Assembly (NCBI RefSeq): GCF_047948215.1
Contig: NC_134460.1
Span: 149,352,049-149,416,048, forward strand
Length of the DNA: 64,000 bases
DNA from: Lycorma delicatula
Lineage: Eukaryota; Arthropoda; Insecta; Hemiptera; Fulgoridae
Direction of reading: 5' to 3'
Shown: positions 1-11,888 of the stretch, piece after piece
Numbering within the stretch: position 1 is the first letter of the stretch
Layout: each line of letters opens with the position of its first letter
Notes under the pieces: generated by a model
Databases searched by the model: none
What the model was told of the DNA's origin: nothing
Seen by the model: only the letters and a program-made list of their open reading frames with translations
Made by a program: the position numbers and the translations under genes

Positions 1-2625
1 ATATTATACTGGAAAATTTAAATATTTCTATTTAAAGCAATATGTTTAAAAATGCATATTTAGGAAATCAATCATTCCTGAAATGTGATAATGTAGTTCT
101 AATCTAGATTTTGATTGTCGTTAGTTATATTTGAAAAAGAGGAGCATTTATTGAAAATGCAGCTTTGAGATAAATCATAGAAATTTTATCAAAAGAGTTA
201 CTTGAGGTTATAATCAACTGGGTTGAACATTTCAATGTAAACAGAACCCCTTGTAATTCACTGGATTAATTATACTTCATCAATTTAAGAAATTTTTCAT
301 GGCTTCTTTATTGTTTTTCTTCTGATTCTTTATTAAGATTGGTGCTATTGTTTATTACTCGATCAGTTAGTTTTGTGCGATACATATTTTCAGAATGATA
401 TGATTAACAGTGCTTACAGATGGAGGTAATCGCTTATTGTTTGGGAAGGTGCCAAAAAAAGTTAATTTTACTTTACTGTTGTCAATGAACTATACATTTA
501 TATTGATATTACGTTTATTTTCTTAAGAGACCAGAGAAAGTGATGACTGCCCTCAAGAAATTTGTGCTAAAAATTTCTTGTAATCTTTATTTTTTAAATT
601 ATTCTCTGATATTTCTTTCTAGTGTAATAAAAAAAGCATTTTATACTTATTTGTATAATATCCTTTTATTTAGGTAATTAAAAATTCCTTTACTGACTTT
701 CCATCACTAATCTCCCTTATCTTCTAAATAGTAAAAAGGCTTGTCTTAAGGAGCTCTTTAGGAAAAATGAGCAAAAATTATCTCTGGAATTTACTGAGTT
801 TTCCAACATTTTGAAATTTAAGCATACTTTTTAATACCACCCTTAGAAGAGTTAAATGGGATAAAAGTTATATTCTCTACTCTTCATTCATAGGGTACCC
901 AAAAATAAGTGAAATTGTTAAAAATCTTTTTTTTTAATAACTTTTACTTACTGAAACATTAATTTCATTCAAAATTTTCATTCTGTGACTGAATGCACTT
1001 GTCCCAACAAATTTCCTACTGCTGCAAACAAGTCCTGAAGAGGAATGTTGTCTAGACCTGTAGTGATTTAGCTTAGATTTCCTCCACGGTACAAAAACAC
1101 TTCTCTTAGAATTCATTTTTAATATGCAAGAAGAAGAAAACTGCACAGAGCAAGATCTAACAAGTAGGAAGGGCTAGGGAAAAACAGTCATCTTGTGTTT
1201 TTTTTTTTTTTTACAAAAACTGTTCATTTGATGTGATGTTCAGTGCTGTTATCGGTGCAAAAACCAGTTTCCAAGGATTTTCATTATATACTCGCACACA
1301 AAGTAAAAATGCTGATTTACTGTATGTCCAGGGAAGCAAATTCTGTGTGAACAATAATTCTAACGCTTCAACTGGTAAGGAATGTGGCCGGATCTGCAGG
1401 TCAGTATATATGACTCCTCAGACAAGGGATAAAGTCAATACTTAAGGAGTGTAAGTGAGATGTATCAGATGCGATTGTCAAGAGATGTGTTAGACAGCGT
1501 TATCAGTCAATATGTAGTAACAACATATAAAGTGATGTCACAAGCATTGCAGTGTGGATTGTGGGTGAATGTGGGAAGTTGTTCGAGTTATTGTAGCCAA
1601 TTCTGAATTGATATTAAATTCTTTCTTAAGTTGTTGGCGTAGTTCTATTGTAAGCAGGAACAGTATTACAGGGAATGGAATTTTATAAACCTTAGACTTG
1701 TCATATCTTGTTATTAATGCAATATTAGTTGTTAAAGATTAATGGCCATTATAATGTCTTCTGTCAAGAAGACTGTATTCTGGTTTTTATGATTTAACTA
1801 CCTTTAAATAAATCCTGTCAAAGTTTTCAAAGGTTTTTCACGCTTTAAAGGCAAAGGTTTAGCATTTAAAAACCTTCCTTTAAAAACATTTTGAAGCATC
1901 TTTTCTTGTTTCAGCAGCCAGTTTCCCTAAGAGGAAACAAAATGTCATGCAGGCTCTCTGCTCTGTATCATCATCCATAGGACACATCAAGTCATAGGAC
2001 ACATTTAACAAGCATTAAACAAAACCGATGGATGCTTTACATAGAATAGAGAGCAATGATACCTGACAAATTGCCACAGAACATTGTAAACTTGGTATAA
2101 CTAGTGGTAGAATTCATAGTTATGTATGTCTATGTATTAGTATGTCTAGATTATTTGCTTTGCAAAAGTCCCCTTCTTTTGAGTATCCCCTTGTACATAT
2201 GAATCTACAATACTGTGATTAAAAGTTTGAAATTTAACATAAATGATTACTCCAACATTCTAAAAAATGACCTAATAATAGATACTGTAACATAAAAAAT
2301 TTTAATTCAGCTCTGAAAGTAGTATCTAAAAAAAAAATTTAACCTTTACTTTTAACCGCTCTTGTTAGGGTGAAAAATAAGTATGGATTATTTAATTAAT
2401 GCTTTTTACGTGTAAATTATAAAGGTTAAAGATATACTACGCTAAAAGATGCTAACTATAAAATGGAACTTTTATTTCAGATTTTCTTTCAGACTGTACT
2501 TAGAGATAAAACTGGATAATGTTGTTTTGTAATTCCAGTTTATATTCCAAATGCTGGTAAGATTTACTAAAAGCATATATGAACTGAACTTTAACATGAG
2601 GTACTGGCTGTTAATAAAAATGACT
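1..2625. other. Non-coding stretch, no gene recognised
   Basis: AT-rich, CpG-poor sequence with no exon or named element that I can support. Open frames on both strands at about 930-1450 are short. Their translations hint at a decayed mobile element, but I could not place them in a family. A further 3' exon of the minus-strand TOG gene could lie here unnoticed. Confidence 0.5.
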
Positions 2626-3137
2626 GTTAATTTGACAGGTTTGGTGCAGCTCTCAAAGATTCCCTATCTAGTGCTAGTTGTTTCATTTCAGTATACCCCC
2701 TACATCCTACATCCTTAACAATTTGTTTTACATATTCCAAACTTTGCCTGCCTGCACAATTTTTTTCCTTCTACCTGTCCCTCCAGTATTAGTGACTATT
2801 CCAGGATACCTTAGTATGTGGCCTGTAAGTCTGTCTCTTCTTTTAACTATATCCAACTGCTTCTTTCTTTATCAATTTTCCGCAACTACTCTTCATTTGT
2901 CACTTTATCCACCCATCTGATTTTTGCATTCTCTACAGCATCTCATTTTAAAATCTAATCTTTTCTTCTCAGGTACTGCAATCGTGCAAGTTTCACTTCT
3001 ATATAAAGATACACTCTAAACATACTTTCAAAATGTTTTCCTGATGTTTAAATTAATTTTTGATTAAGCAAATTATATTTCTGACTGAAAGCTCGTTTCA
3101 CCTGTGCTATTCAGCATTTTTTATCGCTCCTGCAATA
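2626..3137 (-). mobile_element. Antisense 3' fragment of the CFDP2/RTE-like LINE (old copy)
   Basis: On the minus strand this matches, with many substitutions and small indels, the last ~540 bp of the complete LINE at 55028-58310: the C-terminal coding part plus the end containing the words for 'SNQSND'. It is much more diverged than the copy at 33120-34026, so it marks an older wave of the same family. It is 5'-truncated and non-functional. Confidence 0.8.
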
Positions 3138-3654
3138 AATGACTATAAATTTCATATTGATTTGTAAATACGTTTTAAGATTTTTATTTTACATACATTG
3201 GAGATTAGCTGAAGTATTTGTTCTTCACTGAGGCAAATTTTTGTGTATAAAAAACATACAAAAAGGATGTATGTAAAATACTTACATTCTTTAACTTGTT
3301 TTTACAATAAATACAAATTTCATAATGGAAACTGTTTTAAAGATGAAATCTCATGTTGTGTGTCAGTAAAAGTTCAGGGAGAAATTTGAAAAGAAAACGC
3401 TAGTGAAAAGTGTTTTTCAGAAGTTGGTAAAAAAATGTTGTAAAACAGGTTCGATGTTAGACTGGAAACGTGTCTTGTCACATCTCAGTTTTAACGAGGC
3501 AGCTCATACAAGATATTAAGGCTGCAGTTACAAGCAAGATCTAGTAAATCTTGTGAAGCCAGGAAAATAATATTTCACTAGGTTTCAGCCCACGCTGCAG
3601 CGAGTAGAATGCTGAAATATCCCTATCGAATGCAGATCTTCTACGAGTAAACTA

Positions 3655-3925
3655 ATGCCGATTACATAAAAGGTCATCGGTTCAAGAACTTCATTAGAGG
3701 CAACATTCGTATTTTGAGTTCAAATAGTTTTCACAGACAAAGCGTGATTTTTGTTGGCAAGTGTGTTAATGGTATGTTTCGTATCGGGAGAACGAAAAAC
3801 CCGCACATTTTCTTTGATTCTCCCCTACGGTGTGCAGTTTCAGGGCTACGAATAATAAGACTTTTTGGAGAAAAAACCATAGATACTGCCGTTTACCAAG
3901 AAATTATCAAACATTTCGTTGCCTC
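3655..3925 (+). pseudogene. Transposase relic 1, middle part (DUF4817-type IS630/mariner-like)
   Basis: The translation contains 'KNPHIFFDSPLR' followed by a degraded 'GLRIIRLF..' and 'YQEIIKHFVAS'. This is the order seen in DUF4817-containing DDE transposases (N-x-x-NPH...SPL, G-I-I-G-P-F, then a Y..ML..F segment before the WFQQD motif). It stops abruptly where an R1-like LINE begins, and the downstream part of the same transposase resumes after the LINE at about 6075. Frameshifts and stops show it is dead. Confidence 0.65.
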
Positions 3926-6074
3926 AAAAGGTACCGGGGATTGACCAACTTGACCCGGATATATTCCACCATCTGCTGCCTGTCATAAGAGAGCCGCTTG
4001 GCAGGCTGTTCTCGGGTTGCCTAAACTGGGATTGCTTCCCGACTTGTTGGAAAGTGGCTTTGGTAAGGGTGCTCTTAAAACCAAGTAAGGATCCTAATGA
4101 GGTCAGTAGTTATCGCCCCATCAGCCTCTTGCCGGTAATCGGCAAGTTGCTTGAAGGGCTGGTTGTGGAACGGCTCTGGGAAAGCATTGAGGTGAACTGT
4201 TTTCTAAATCGAGGCCAGTATAGCTTCACGAAAGGGGTTCGCGTCGAGAATTTTATCTTAAATGCTCTTGCCGAGGCGGAAAGCGCCGACTGTAAATATG
4301 TTTTGGCAATTCTTATAGACATAAAGGCTTCCTTCCTTGTGTTTCAGTTCTGTCCTCTATGATTTGGAACGCCGCAATGTTCCCATAGCCCTGCAGGCCC
4401 GTGGTACGTGACTATTTGTCTAACCGTACGGCTCTGTTTAAGGATGCGCACCTAGTTGTGGAAAATCCGTTACCAAGGGAAGCCCGCAGAATTCCGTTCT
4501 CGGTCCCCTGCTGTGGAACTTGGTATTCGACGGATTTCTGGGATGGACATCCAGAAGAAGTCACGGTCCAGACTTTCGTCGATGTCTGTCTCCTTTTAGT
4601 TTGTGGTAATTCACGACCACAGCTAGAAGACCGGGCGCAGGCGGCCTTGTCAACCGCAGAGGGCTGAATGGACATACAAAATTTAAAGATTTGTGCCCAA
4701 GACGAAGTACACGCTTCTCAAGGGTGCAGACAAATTATCGTGCATATTAAATATAAACATGTGTAATCAACCGAGTTAGAGTTTTAAAGTACCTAGGTGT
4801 TTTATTAGATGAAAAGTTGCTGTTTAGCAACTACATTAGGCAAGTAGCGGCGGACGCCGTCTCAATGATTTACAAAGCTCGGAAAGACTATGGTTTGTCG
4901 GGCCGCCAAACGTACATGGTGTACCGACGTGTCTTCGAAAACATGACTTTTTACACGGCGCCCGTTTGTGCGCATAGGTTGGTTATGAATAGAGCATTTC
5001 TTCAAAATTTAAGGAGTGCGCAGAGCCTTAATTTTATGCACTGGTGTTTTTAGAACAACCTCCTACCAGGCTACAACCGTTTTGGGAAAGACTCTCCCCA
5101 GTCGATATAGCGGTGAAAATTCAGGCAGCCATGTTTAGATTGCGAAGAGGCCGAGGTATGTGGTATGCGGTTTCGAGCCGGGGCGGAACGGTGATCACAA
5201 TGCACCGGTTCTAAATTTCGTTCAGTTGCCCATCTCCCGCCTGCGGAAGAGGCTGCAGAGCCTCGCAAAGGAAACATGGCAGCTGGAATGGGACACCGTT
5301 TATACAGCTGGGGGGGATGGGGTGCCTCGAGCTCGCATTTAAGGGAAACGGGTGCCCGAGTGCTCAGCAACCAGTTAATTTAAATCAATATCTACTTCGG
5401 TTCCGCCTGGCAGCTGATGAGCTGTGCGTCTACGGGGAGGTCCAGTCAAACGAACACCTGATGTTTGACTGCCTTGCTCTTGGGGTGGGGGGGGGCAGAG
5501 ACCGGACCACTCTGGAACTTAGAGATCAAGGGGAAAATTTGCCACTCACAAGCGGCAAGTCAATGTGGCGAGAGCGCATTGTCGGACCGTGTGGGAGTTC
5601 CTTGATGCGGTTGCCTCAGGACATCAGTAATTTACCTAAGGGAAAAGACTCCTACTGTGTAAAGTTGACCTAGAGATATATATGGCTGACCACCAGCCAA
5701 TTAAAGCTCCAAGCGCTTTAATATGGTGGACAGGTACTTGCTGGCATTCAGCGACCTAGGCGTGGGAGCGAATTGCCGTCTAGACGAAGTAAATTTTAAT
5801 TTATGGATGTCATATATATTTTTCGTAGTTGATAGGATGTCCTTCCCATTTTAGTAAATATATGATAAGTGAGCGGTTGGGACGCGTAAGCCGCTGATGT
5901 ATGGCACAGCGCTTAGTCCGCTCACGCTGTTAGGTAAGCTCTAGAAGTTATTTAGGACACTGGTCGCTAAACTGTTTCGAGGCTCAGTAGCCGTTTGTGG
6001 CACTGACATTCGATCTTATACTTTATGGCGACCGAATGGGGTGGTGGCAGGAGAAATGCCTAGCAAACCAAAAA
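3926..6074 (+). mobile_element. Decayed R1-clade-like LINE, 5'-truncated, inside transposase relic 1
   Basis: Broken frames give reverse transcriptase blocks in order: 'PGIDQLDPDIF', 'LLKPSKDPNEVSSYRPISLL' (about 4070-4130), a degraded D-x-x-x-AF block ('IDIKASF', about 4315), 'YLSNRTALFKDAHLVVENPL', and a remnant of the FADD block ('FVDVCLLLV', about 4575-4605). A thumb-like region follows, then the C-terminal 'GNGCPSAQQ...LCVYGEVQSNEHLMFDC' zinc-knuckle region (about 5345-5475) typical of R1/I-group LINEs. A ~400-bp 3' tail follows. Its end is shared with the shorter copy at 37320-38093. Possible diverged target duplication: TTCGTTGCCT before and TTCATAGCCT after. Clade is inferred by motif only. 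Confidence 0.75.
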
Positions 6075-6400
6075 TTCATAGCCTTGCTGTAAAAAGTATG
6101 AGCGTGACTGCCGGTTGCAACAGGACAGCACCGCTTGCCGTATAAATCGCTCTACTATGGTGATGCTGCAAGATTTTTTTCGGTAGAAAAATCATTGAAA
6201 GATTGTGGCCACCAAAATTCCCTGATCTGACTAGTGCAAACTTCTTTCTGCGGGGTTACTTTGTTTAACAAAGAAATCGTTTATAGGAGCAGTTCATACA
6301 CCCTGCAGGAATTGACAAACATTATCGATGCCGTCCAGAAAACAGAGTACAGTTGCTAGGAACACTGTCAAATGTGTTGACATTTGACAGTGTTCTTTCT
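6075..6400 (+). pseudogene. Transposase relic 1, C-terminal part
   Basis: Continues the transposase interrupted by the LINE. A frame reads 'CRLQQDSTACRINRSTMVMLQDFF', the family's catalytic W/L-QQD-x-A block, then (after frameshifts) 'WPPKFPDLTSANFFL.GYF', the RSPDLTP-DFFLWGYL block. A perfect 15-bp-arm hairpin lies at 6361-6394. No intact frame remains. Confidence 0.65.
6361..6394. repeat. Perfect hairpin, 15-bp arms
   Basis: Arms AACACTGTCAAATGT / ACATTTGACAGTGTT around a 4-base loop. It lies at the 3' end of transposase relic 1 and could be two facing element termini, or a snap-back copy. Confidence 0.8.
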
Positions 6401-6640
6401 CTTCGCCAGCTAGAAGACCGGCGCATAGAAGCAAATGGACATCATTTTCTACATATTCTGTAAATTATGTTAGTTTTGCACCTGTAGTTTATACAAGGTC
6501 AGAATATAAAGTTTTTATTAAAATTTCTGAAACGATCGTAACCAGGTCGAATAAATGTTAATTTAATCCTTAGTTCGTTCTCCTGAATGTTATAGAAATA
6601 AAACACGGTAAGTTATCGATTAATTTCATAGAATACTTAC

Positions 6641-6799
6641 CTTGTATCAAGGCTTCCTTCTAAGAGAAGTTTAGCGCCTGTATTTAAAATACCATCTCTG
6701 ATATCACGAGGTAGAAGAAGAACTCTGTCAGCTCCCATACGGCTGCATAAGTCGACCAGCAAACGGCACGCTGCTGTTCGTACTACAGCATTCTGATGT
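6641..6799 (-). CDS. TOGARAM1-like exon J (TOG repeat, last exon seen)
   Basis: 159 nt. The acceptor is the AG ending '..TTTGATCAG' and the donor is GTAAGTATTC. It begins with one base completing the K codon of exon I and reads 'HQNAVVRTAACRLLVDLCSR' onward to 'LLLEGSLDT', ending two bases into a codon. A nearer AG would put a TAG stop in frame, so the upstream AG was chosen. The pattern H-x-N-x-x-VR-x-x-x-A-x-x-L with G-x-x-R-x-L and a final D/E-GS matches late helices of TOGARAM-type TOG domains. The gene should continue leftward; no further exon was found in 1-6640. Confidence 0.8.
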
Positions 6800-7020
6800 C
6801 TGATCAAATAAATACAACAATAAAATTAGTGAAACGATTAACGTCGATATACAAAAAATTATAAATTTATACTCTCCTTACAGAACTAATTATGCATTTT
6901 TTCAGAAGGTTCTTTTCTCAGAGAGTCGTTGTTCTCCGAAAAGACTTAAAAAGTTTACGGTTATAGTTCTGGTAAGTATATTTCTAAGGCGAGAAACTAA
7001 GAAAAATATTTAGTCGGTTG

Positions 7021-7567
7021 AAATTTAGGATGAAAGCTAGTTAAGACTCCGGTAAAGACTTTATAAGTTTATTGAATTTAGTTTACGGTTTTTAAATTAA
7101 ATCATTTTAATTAAACTTAAATAAATATTACTGCGATAGAGATTTTCAATTAAACTTTTTCCACGTAAAATACGATTTATCTTTTATTTAATCCATTACT
7201 TGACGATTCGCTTAAGTACCGATAACAATTATAATTGTAAAGGAAACTGTTCAATATGGCATCCCGACAATATAATATATACCGTGCGTAAGGGTTACTT
7301 TATTTTATGCGGATGCCATTTTGAACATTTCGTTGAGCATTTTCGATAATTATAATTTTTATCGGTATGTAAGCGAATCGCCAAATAATGGATTAAATAA
7401 AAGATGAATCGTATTTTATGTGGAAAAAAGGTTATTACTTGAAAATCTCTACATCGAAGTAGTATTTATTTAAGCTTAACTTAAAATTATTTAATTTAAA
7501 AAGTGTAAATTAGATTCGATAAAGTTTAAAACCTTTACCGGAGTCCAAACTAGCTTTCACTCTAAAT
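7021..7567. repeat. Long foldback element (inverted repeat, ~245-bp arms)
   Basis: Left arm about 7021-7263 and right arm about 7312-7567 are imperfect reverse complements around a ~48-bp loop. Examples: the left arm has GACTCCGGTAAAG and the right CTTTACCGGAGTC; the inner ends are GTTCAATATGGCATCC and GGATGCCATTTTGAAC. There is no coding potential. It is probably a MITE/foldback transposon or a large snap-back duplication; no clear target duplication was identified. It lies in the intron between exons I and J. Confidence 0.8.
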
Positions 7568-7790
7568 CGGAGCTTTTTTCAGCTCGATTTTACAGTGACA
7601 ACTAGTTCAGATTTGCAAATTATTTTTATAATTCCACTTTAAAATACATTGTAATAAATTTAAAACCCGTGCGCTATTTTTTTAAAAGATTTATCACGGA
7701 TACCAAAATTTAAAAAAAAATTGAAGCGCATGACAGTAACTTATCTTTCATTAAAAACAAAAAAACTTTTTTTGTTGAATAGAAACTTAC

Positions 7791-7939
7791 TTAGCTCCCT
7801 TCGAAAGTATCGCCGGTAAGCTTCTGACCGGACTGATATTTTCAATCATAGAATCTAAAGCGTGACTACAGTCGCCTCGTAAAAATCTATTTGTATCAGC
7901 TGTCCGACTAAACAAAGCGGATGCCAAATCTTCAACATC
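7791..7939 (-). CDS. TOGARAM1-like exon I (TOG repeat)
   Basis: 149 nt between an acceptor ending TTGTTTCAG and the donor GTAAGTTTC. Starts in phase 0 with 'DVEDLASALFSRTADTNRFL', continues 'RGDCSHALDSMIENISPVRS' and ends two bases into a codon (K with exon J). The block 'F-(I/L)-R-x-D-x-x-x-AL-x-x-M-x-x-N-(V/I)-(T/S)-P-x-R' is the signature that makes me favour TOGARAM1/crescerin over CLASP or XMAP215 TOG domains. Confidence 0.85.
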
Positions 7940-8634
7940 CTGAAACAATAAATAGGATTTTAGAATGTCAGTAATATAATTACTATTATAATAAATAAGC
8001 TATACAATAAAAGAAAAAAAAGCATTTTTTTTCTTTTTTTTAATCTATAAAAATCGGTAAAATATGTATTTTGTCCATATTAAGGAAACTGCACTCTGAT
8101 ATTTAATTTAATCGATAATGGGGATCGGTTTATTAAACACGACTTGAATCTATGACATCAAGCATATTTATTCTTGCTTCGCATACTTTTCCGGCGATGC
8201 TACTTTTATTGAAATACTTCAGACGATCTGGAACCGTCTACTTGCTGACCTATCCCGTATTCGAAGAACAAAACTTTGCGTTTACGTTAATGATTTCACG
8301 ATGTTTCTACCGAGTCACGTTCCTGGTGTCGGTGCCGATTCAGAACGCGGCCGTATCTACGTATATATAACGTAATCGTTATTCATATTATTCGTCGCAT
8401 AGTACTCGTGTAACCAAACGTTTATAAATTTATAATATTTCTCGGTTCACTCTTTTCGTGTTCGTTTTTATATTTCTGTTACTTATTTAAAGTTAATACC
8501 GGTAATGAAAATTTTTTAAGTTAACTGGAACGTGAGTGTAATGTATTCCTACATTTGTGTCCGTTCGACTCGAGTTGTACCGTTATTTTGACACCGTGTC
8601 TGAGATTCGACCGATAATAATGTATGATTATTGA

Positions 8635-9010
8635 TATCCCCTGCGAAAAAAAGCCCTCAATTCGTGCGGAAAAACACATTTTAAACGCTTACAAAAGCTA
8701 ATTACAGAATAATCCAGCGGCGTTGATTTCGGATGACGTTAATAAGCCGTTAAGTGTAAGTTGTGGCGCTTCAAAGTACAACGTGATTCGCGAGTATAAA
8801 TCTAGTTAATGAGTTACGGTCTCCTAAAGAGCAGGTCAATTAAAGAAAAAAAAGTACACGAATTTTATTTATCGAGGAACGATTTAGCGATATATTACCT
8901 CCTGTGGAAGAGGATAACCTTATTAGGTTATTGACTTAGTCAACGCCCCTTATCGTTCGTGTAAAAAGGAAAGAATTCCGACCGCGTCTTTGAAAAAGAA
9001 TATCAAAATG
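8635..9010 (+). pseudogene. IS630-like transposase relic, N-terminal region
   Basis: Fragments across frames read like the N-terminus of insect IS630-type transposases: an 'R.EKHILNAYK' helix, 'VSCGASKYNVIREYKSS' (the VS-x-A-TV-x-R-I-x-K-E helix-turn-helix), 'LSSPKEQ' with a following basic 'KKK', and a degraded 'TNFIYRG'. Many stops. It belongs to the same broad family as the relic at 52250-53541. Family assignment is by pattern only. Confidence 0.45.
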
Positions 9011-10076
9011 CTGCTTAGTTCAACTGTTTTTTAATGAAATATCTGGTGTTAAAAAATCTATCCTTAAAAGCCATCGATAAAACGAGCCGGCAACAATGGG
9101 AAAAATGTAAGAGTGTAAATATGTAACTGATACCGTTGAACCAATTTATTGGGAATCTGATAATAGAATAGGAAACAAAATCTAGCCTCCTGTTATATCT
9201 CTTTAATACCGACAGCAATACAGATTTCTCGCAATCATATGACAAAAACGGAACTGAATTTATTATTTGTTTAATATCGTAGAAATTTAATCTAAGATAT
9301 TAATGAACTTTTATTGTTTGTAGGCGATTGACGATTTCATAACTTTAAAAAACTCAAAATTTCTATTACTTTAAATTTAAAGTAGATATAATAATTTTAG
9401 CGCGCGATTAACGAAGAATAGTTTTTTTAATGTACCAGCCTCCTGAACACTTGTACGCGCAGTTTGTTTATTATTTTAACGCAGTCTGTATATATTTTTT
9501 TATTAGGTAAGGATTAAAAAATTAATAAGAAATTAAGTTAAAATTTACATCGCGTGTAAAATTCTCACTTTGAGACGAGAAGTAATCGCTTATTTTAAAA
9601 TTTCAACTTGAAGAAACTGGTGTCTGGACAAAGATTAACCTCAAATTCCATTAATTTTGTACAGTTGCGCATTATATTGAGAGTATTAAAACATTTGGTG
9701 CCACGTCTACGTTGAAAAATAGAAAATAATTTGAAAAACTTTTTTTCTTTCTCAGGCTAAGAACTTTCCGCACAACCCTCGCGTTTAATTTTACAAATTT
9801 ATAATTCTACAGTTTTATTTCGACTAATTTCTGTCGGCAAATCGATAAAAAGTTGTAACGTGTATTTAAATTGTTATTTAATTTTGGAAAGGACAATGTT
9901 AGTTACCGGGACGAATATTTTTACAGAGATCATAATGCTTAAAATGTTATTCTTACGGTGTATGTTATATTTTCAGTTTGAGAGTTTTCTTCTAAAATCG
10001 GATTTTATATTTTTTAATAGATTAGTTTTATTAATAAAGATAAAAATTTCAGTGTACCCGTATTTATTTTACTTAC

Positions 10077-10265
10077 GTTTTCAAGTGTTCGTCCCAATAA
10101 CGCGAATAATAATGCAGCAGCTTGACATGCTGCTCTTGCGACTTGCGATCGTAAGCTTCTGATATGTCTTGCAAGAGCCACACAGACTGTATGTATGTGT
10201 GAAGTAAGTAACGAAGGATGATGTCTTGCTAATCTGATTACGCTCTGCAAACCCTGGATTGTTAC
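10077..10265 (-). CDS. TOGARAM1-like exon H (TOG repeat)
   Basis: 189 nt, 63 codons, phase 0 at both ends. The donor GTAAGTAAAA follows '..GRTLEN'. Among nearby AGs, only the one giving the start 'VTIQGLQSVIRLARHHPSLL' keeps exon G's frame. It continues 'TVCVALARHIRSLRSQVARA' and 'ACQAAALLFALLGRTLEN'. The helices 'GL-x-S-x-x-R-L-x-x-x-H' and 'RSLRSxVxRAAxxxxxxLF' fit HEAT repeats 2 and 3 of a TOGARAM-type TOG domain. Confidence 0.88.
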
Positions 10266-11574
10266 CTCCCTAAAATGTAAAAAAAAGCATACGCACATAC
10301 ATACATAGCATATATATATAAAATAGGTGATAAAATCTTTACATAGTAGTACGGAACAGGTTTATTCCCCAAAGTCTTAGTCTTGCTATAAGCTATGTAT
10401 ACAACGTAAAACGATTTGCTCAGATCAGCAAGGTTAATTCTGAGTGAAACATCTATTATCTAATCGTGTAAAGCGTTTATCGATATACGGCGATTTCATT
10501 CTGTCTGCAATTTTGTGTTTGTTAAAGAAAAATTTATAATCTCAAGGTTACCTTGAGAAATCTGTAACTTTCTTTAATAAATAAAAAGTTACTGTGTAAA
10601 CAGTTTACCTAGTTTCAAACGGCGGCTACATTCATTTTTTTTAAATCTTTTATTTCTGTTAACGGTTACTGTTATCAAAATAGTTATTTTTGGCAAAAAC
10701 CTTAAGCTGTTCGTCGTAAACAAAACGACACCTTATTTTTGAAAATCTATAGTAAACAAACGACCGATTACAGAAAAGTTGATGTCGGATCCATCTCCAC
10801 GTATAAAGCTCTACGTGTCGAATAGATTCTTTTTTTCATATAATTTTTTGTTCGGCCGAAATTTTTTTTACGGTGACTTAATAGTTTTACGCTATTAAGT
10901 TACCGTTAACCCACCGTCTTATTTTTTAGAGAAAGGCAAAGGATTTATATTTCTAAATATTGCAGTTTTCTAATCGTTCTAATGTAATTTATTTTTGTCA
11001 CCGTTATTATACAATATCAAGTATATAATTTTATTTTTAATTCCCTAAAATGCATTACAAAATATGAAGTTACATTCTTCTGTAGGGATTCTAAAGTCAG
11101 ATAATTTTGAATATCGATCTTTAATTTACGTTAACGTGCAATTTTATTTGCGTAGATGCGTTTGGAAAATTGGATCTACGTCCGTAGATCCGTCACGGCT
11201 TTTACTCTTCATACAGCCTATATCTTACATATAACGAATAATATTAAAATAAAAAAAAAACATTTAAAACTTTTTTCATACCAATCCGGATTTTCAAGCT
11301 GCATTAAACATTTATTGATTCCTTCTTTGGGACGATCGAACGGAGGAAGCGATTCAGGATAAAGAGTTGGACTTTTTGAAGCCTCTAATCTTGTGATATC
11401 CTTTCCTGGAACTCCTCTCCTTAGTCTTCCTGGTTTCCTGTGTATAAAACATAAAAATTGGTATCGTACTAATCAATTATTACAATTAAATTACTGGTTT
11501 GCGGGTGTATTTTCATTAACGGGGTGCGTAGTAATTATTTCTGCGTTAGGTTTTCTCTCAGCTTATAGCCGATC
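10266..11574. other. Intron sequence, no gene seen
   Basis: AT-rich intron between exons G and H with a near-perfect hairpin at 10870-10906 (15-bp arms, one mismatch). Short open frames are not conserved-looking. The SINE at 11575 interrupts the same intron. Confidence 0.6.
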
Positions 11575-11873
11575 AACCCACCGGGTTGGTCTAGTGGTGA
11601 ACGCGTCTTCCCAAATCAGCTGATTTGGAAGCCGAGAGTTCCAGCGCTCAAGTCCTAGTAAAGCCAGTTATTTTTACACGGATTTGTATACTAGATCGTG
11701 GATACCGGTGTTGTTTGGTGGTTGGGTTTCAATTAACCACACATCTCAGGAATAGTCGAACTGAGAATGTACAAGACTACACTTCATTTACACTCATACA
11801 TATCATCCTGTGAAGTATTATCTAAACGGTAGTTACCGGATGCTAAACAGGAAAAAGAAAAAGAAAGAAAGAA
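11575..11873 (+). mobile_element. tRNA-derived SINE with target-site duplications
   Basis: Starts with a tRNA-like head: A box near TGGTCTAGTGG and a modified B-box region ending CAAGTCC. An unrelated body follows, ending in an A/G-rich tail (repeated AAAG). It is flanked by 15-bp direct repeats, AGCTTATAGCCGATC at 11560-11574 and AGCTTATAACCGATC at 11874-11888, which differ at one base. This is clear evidence of LINE-driven insertion. The body words 'GGATACCGGTG' and 'ACGGTAGTTACCGGA' recur in the copy at 29400, so it is a family. Confidence 0.88.
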
Positions 11874-11888
11874 AGCTTATAACCGATC

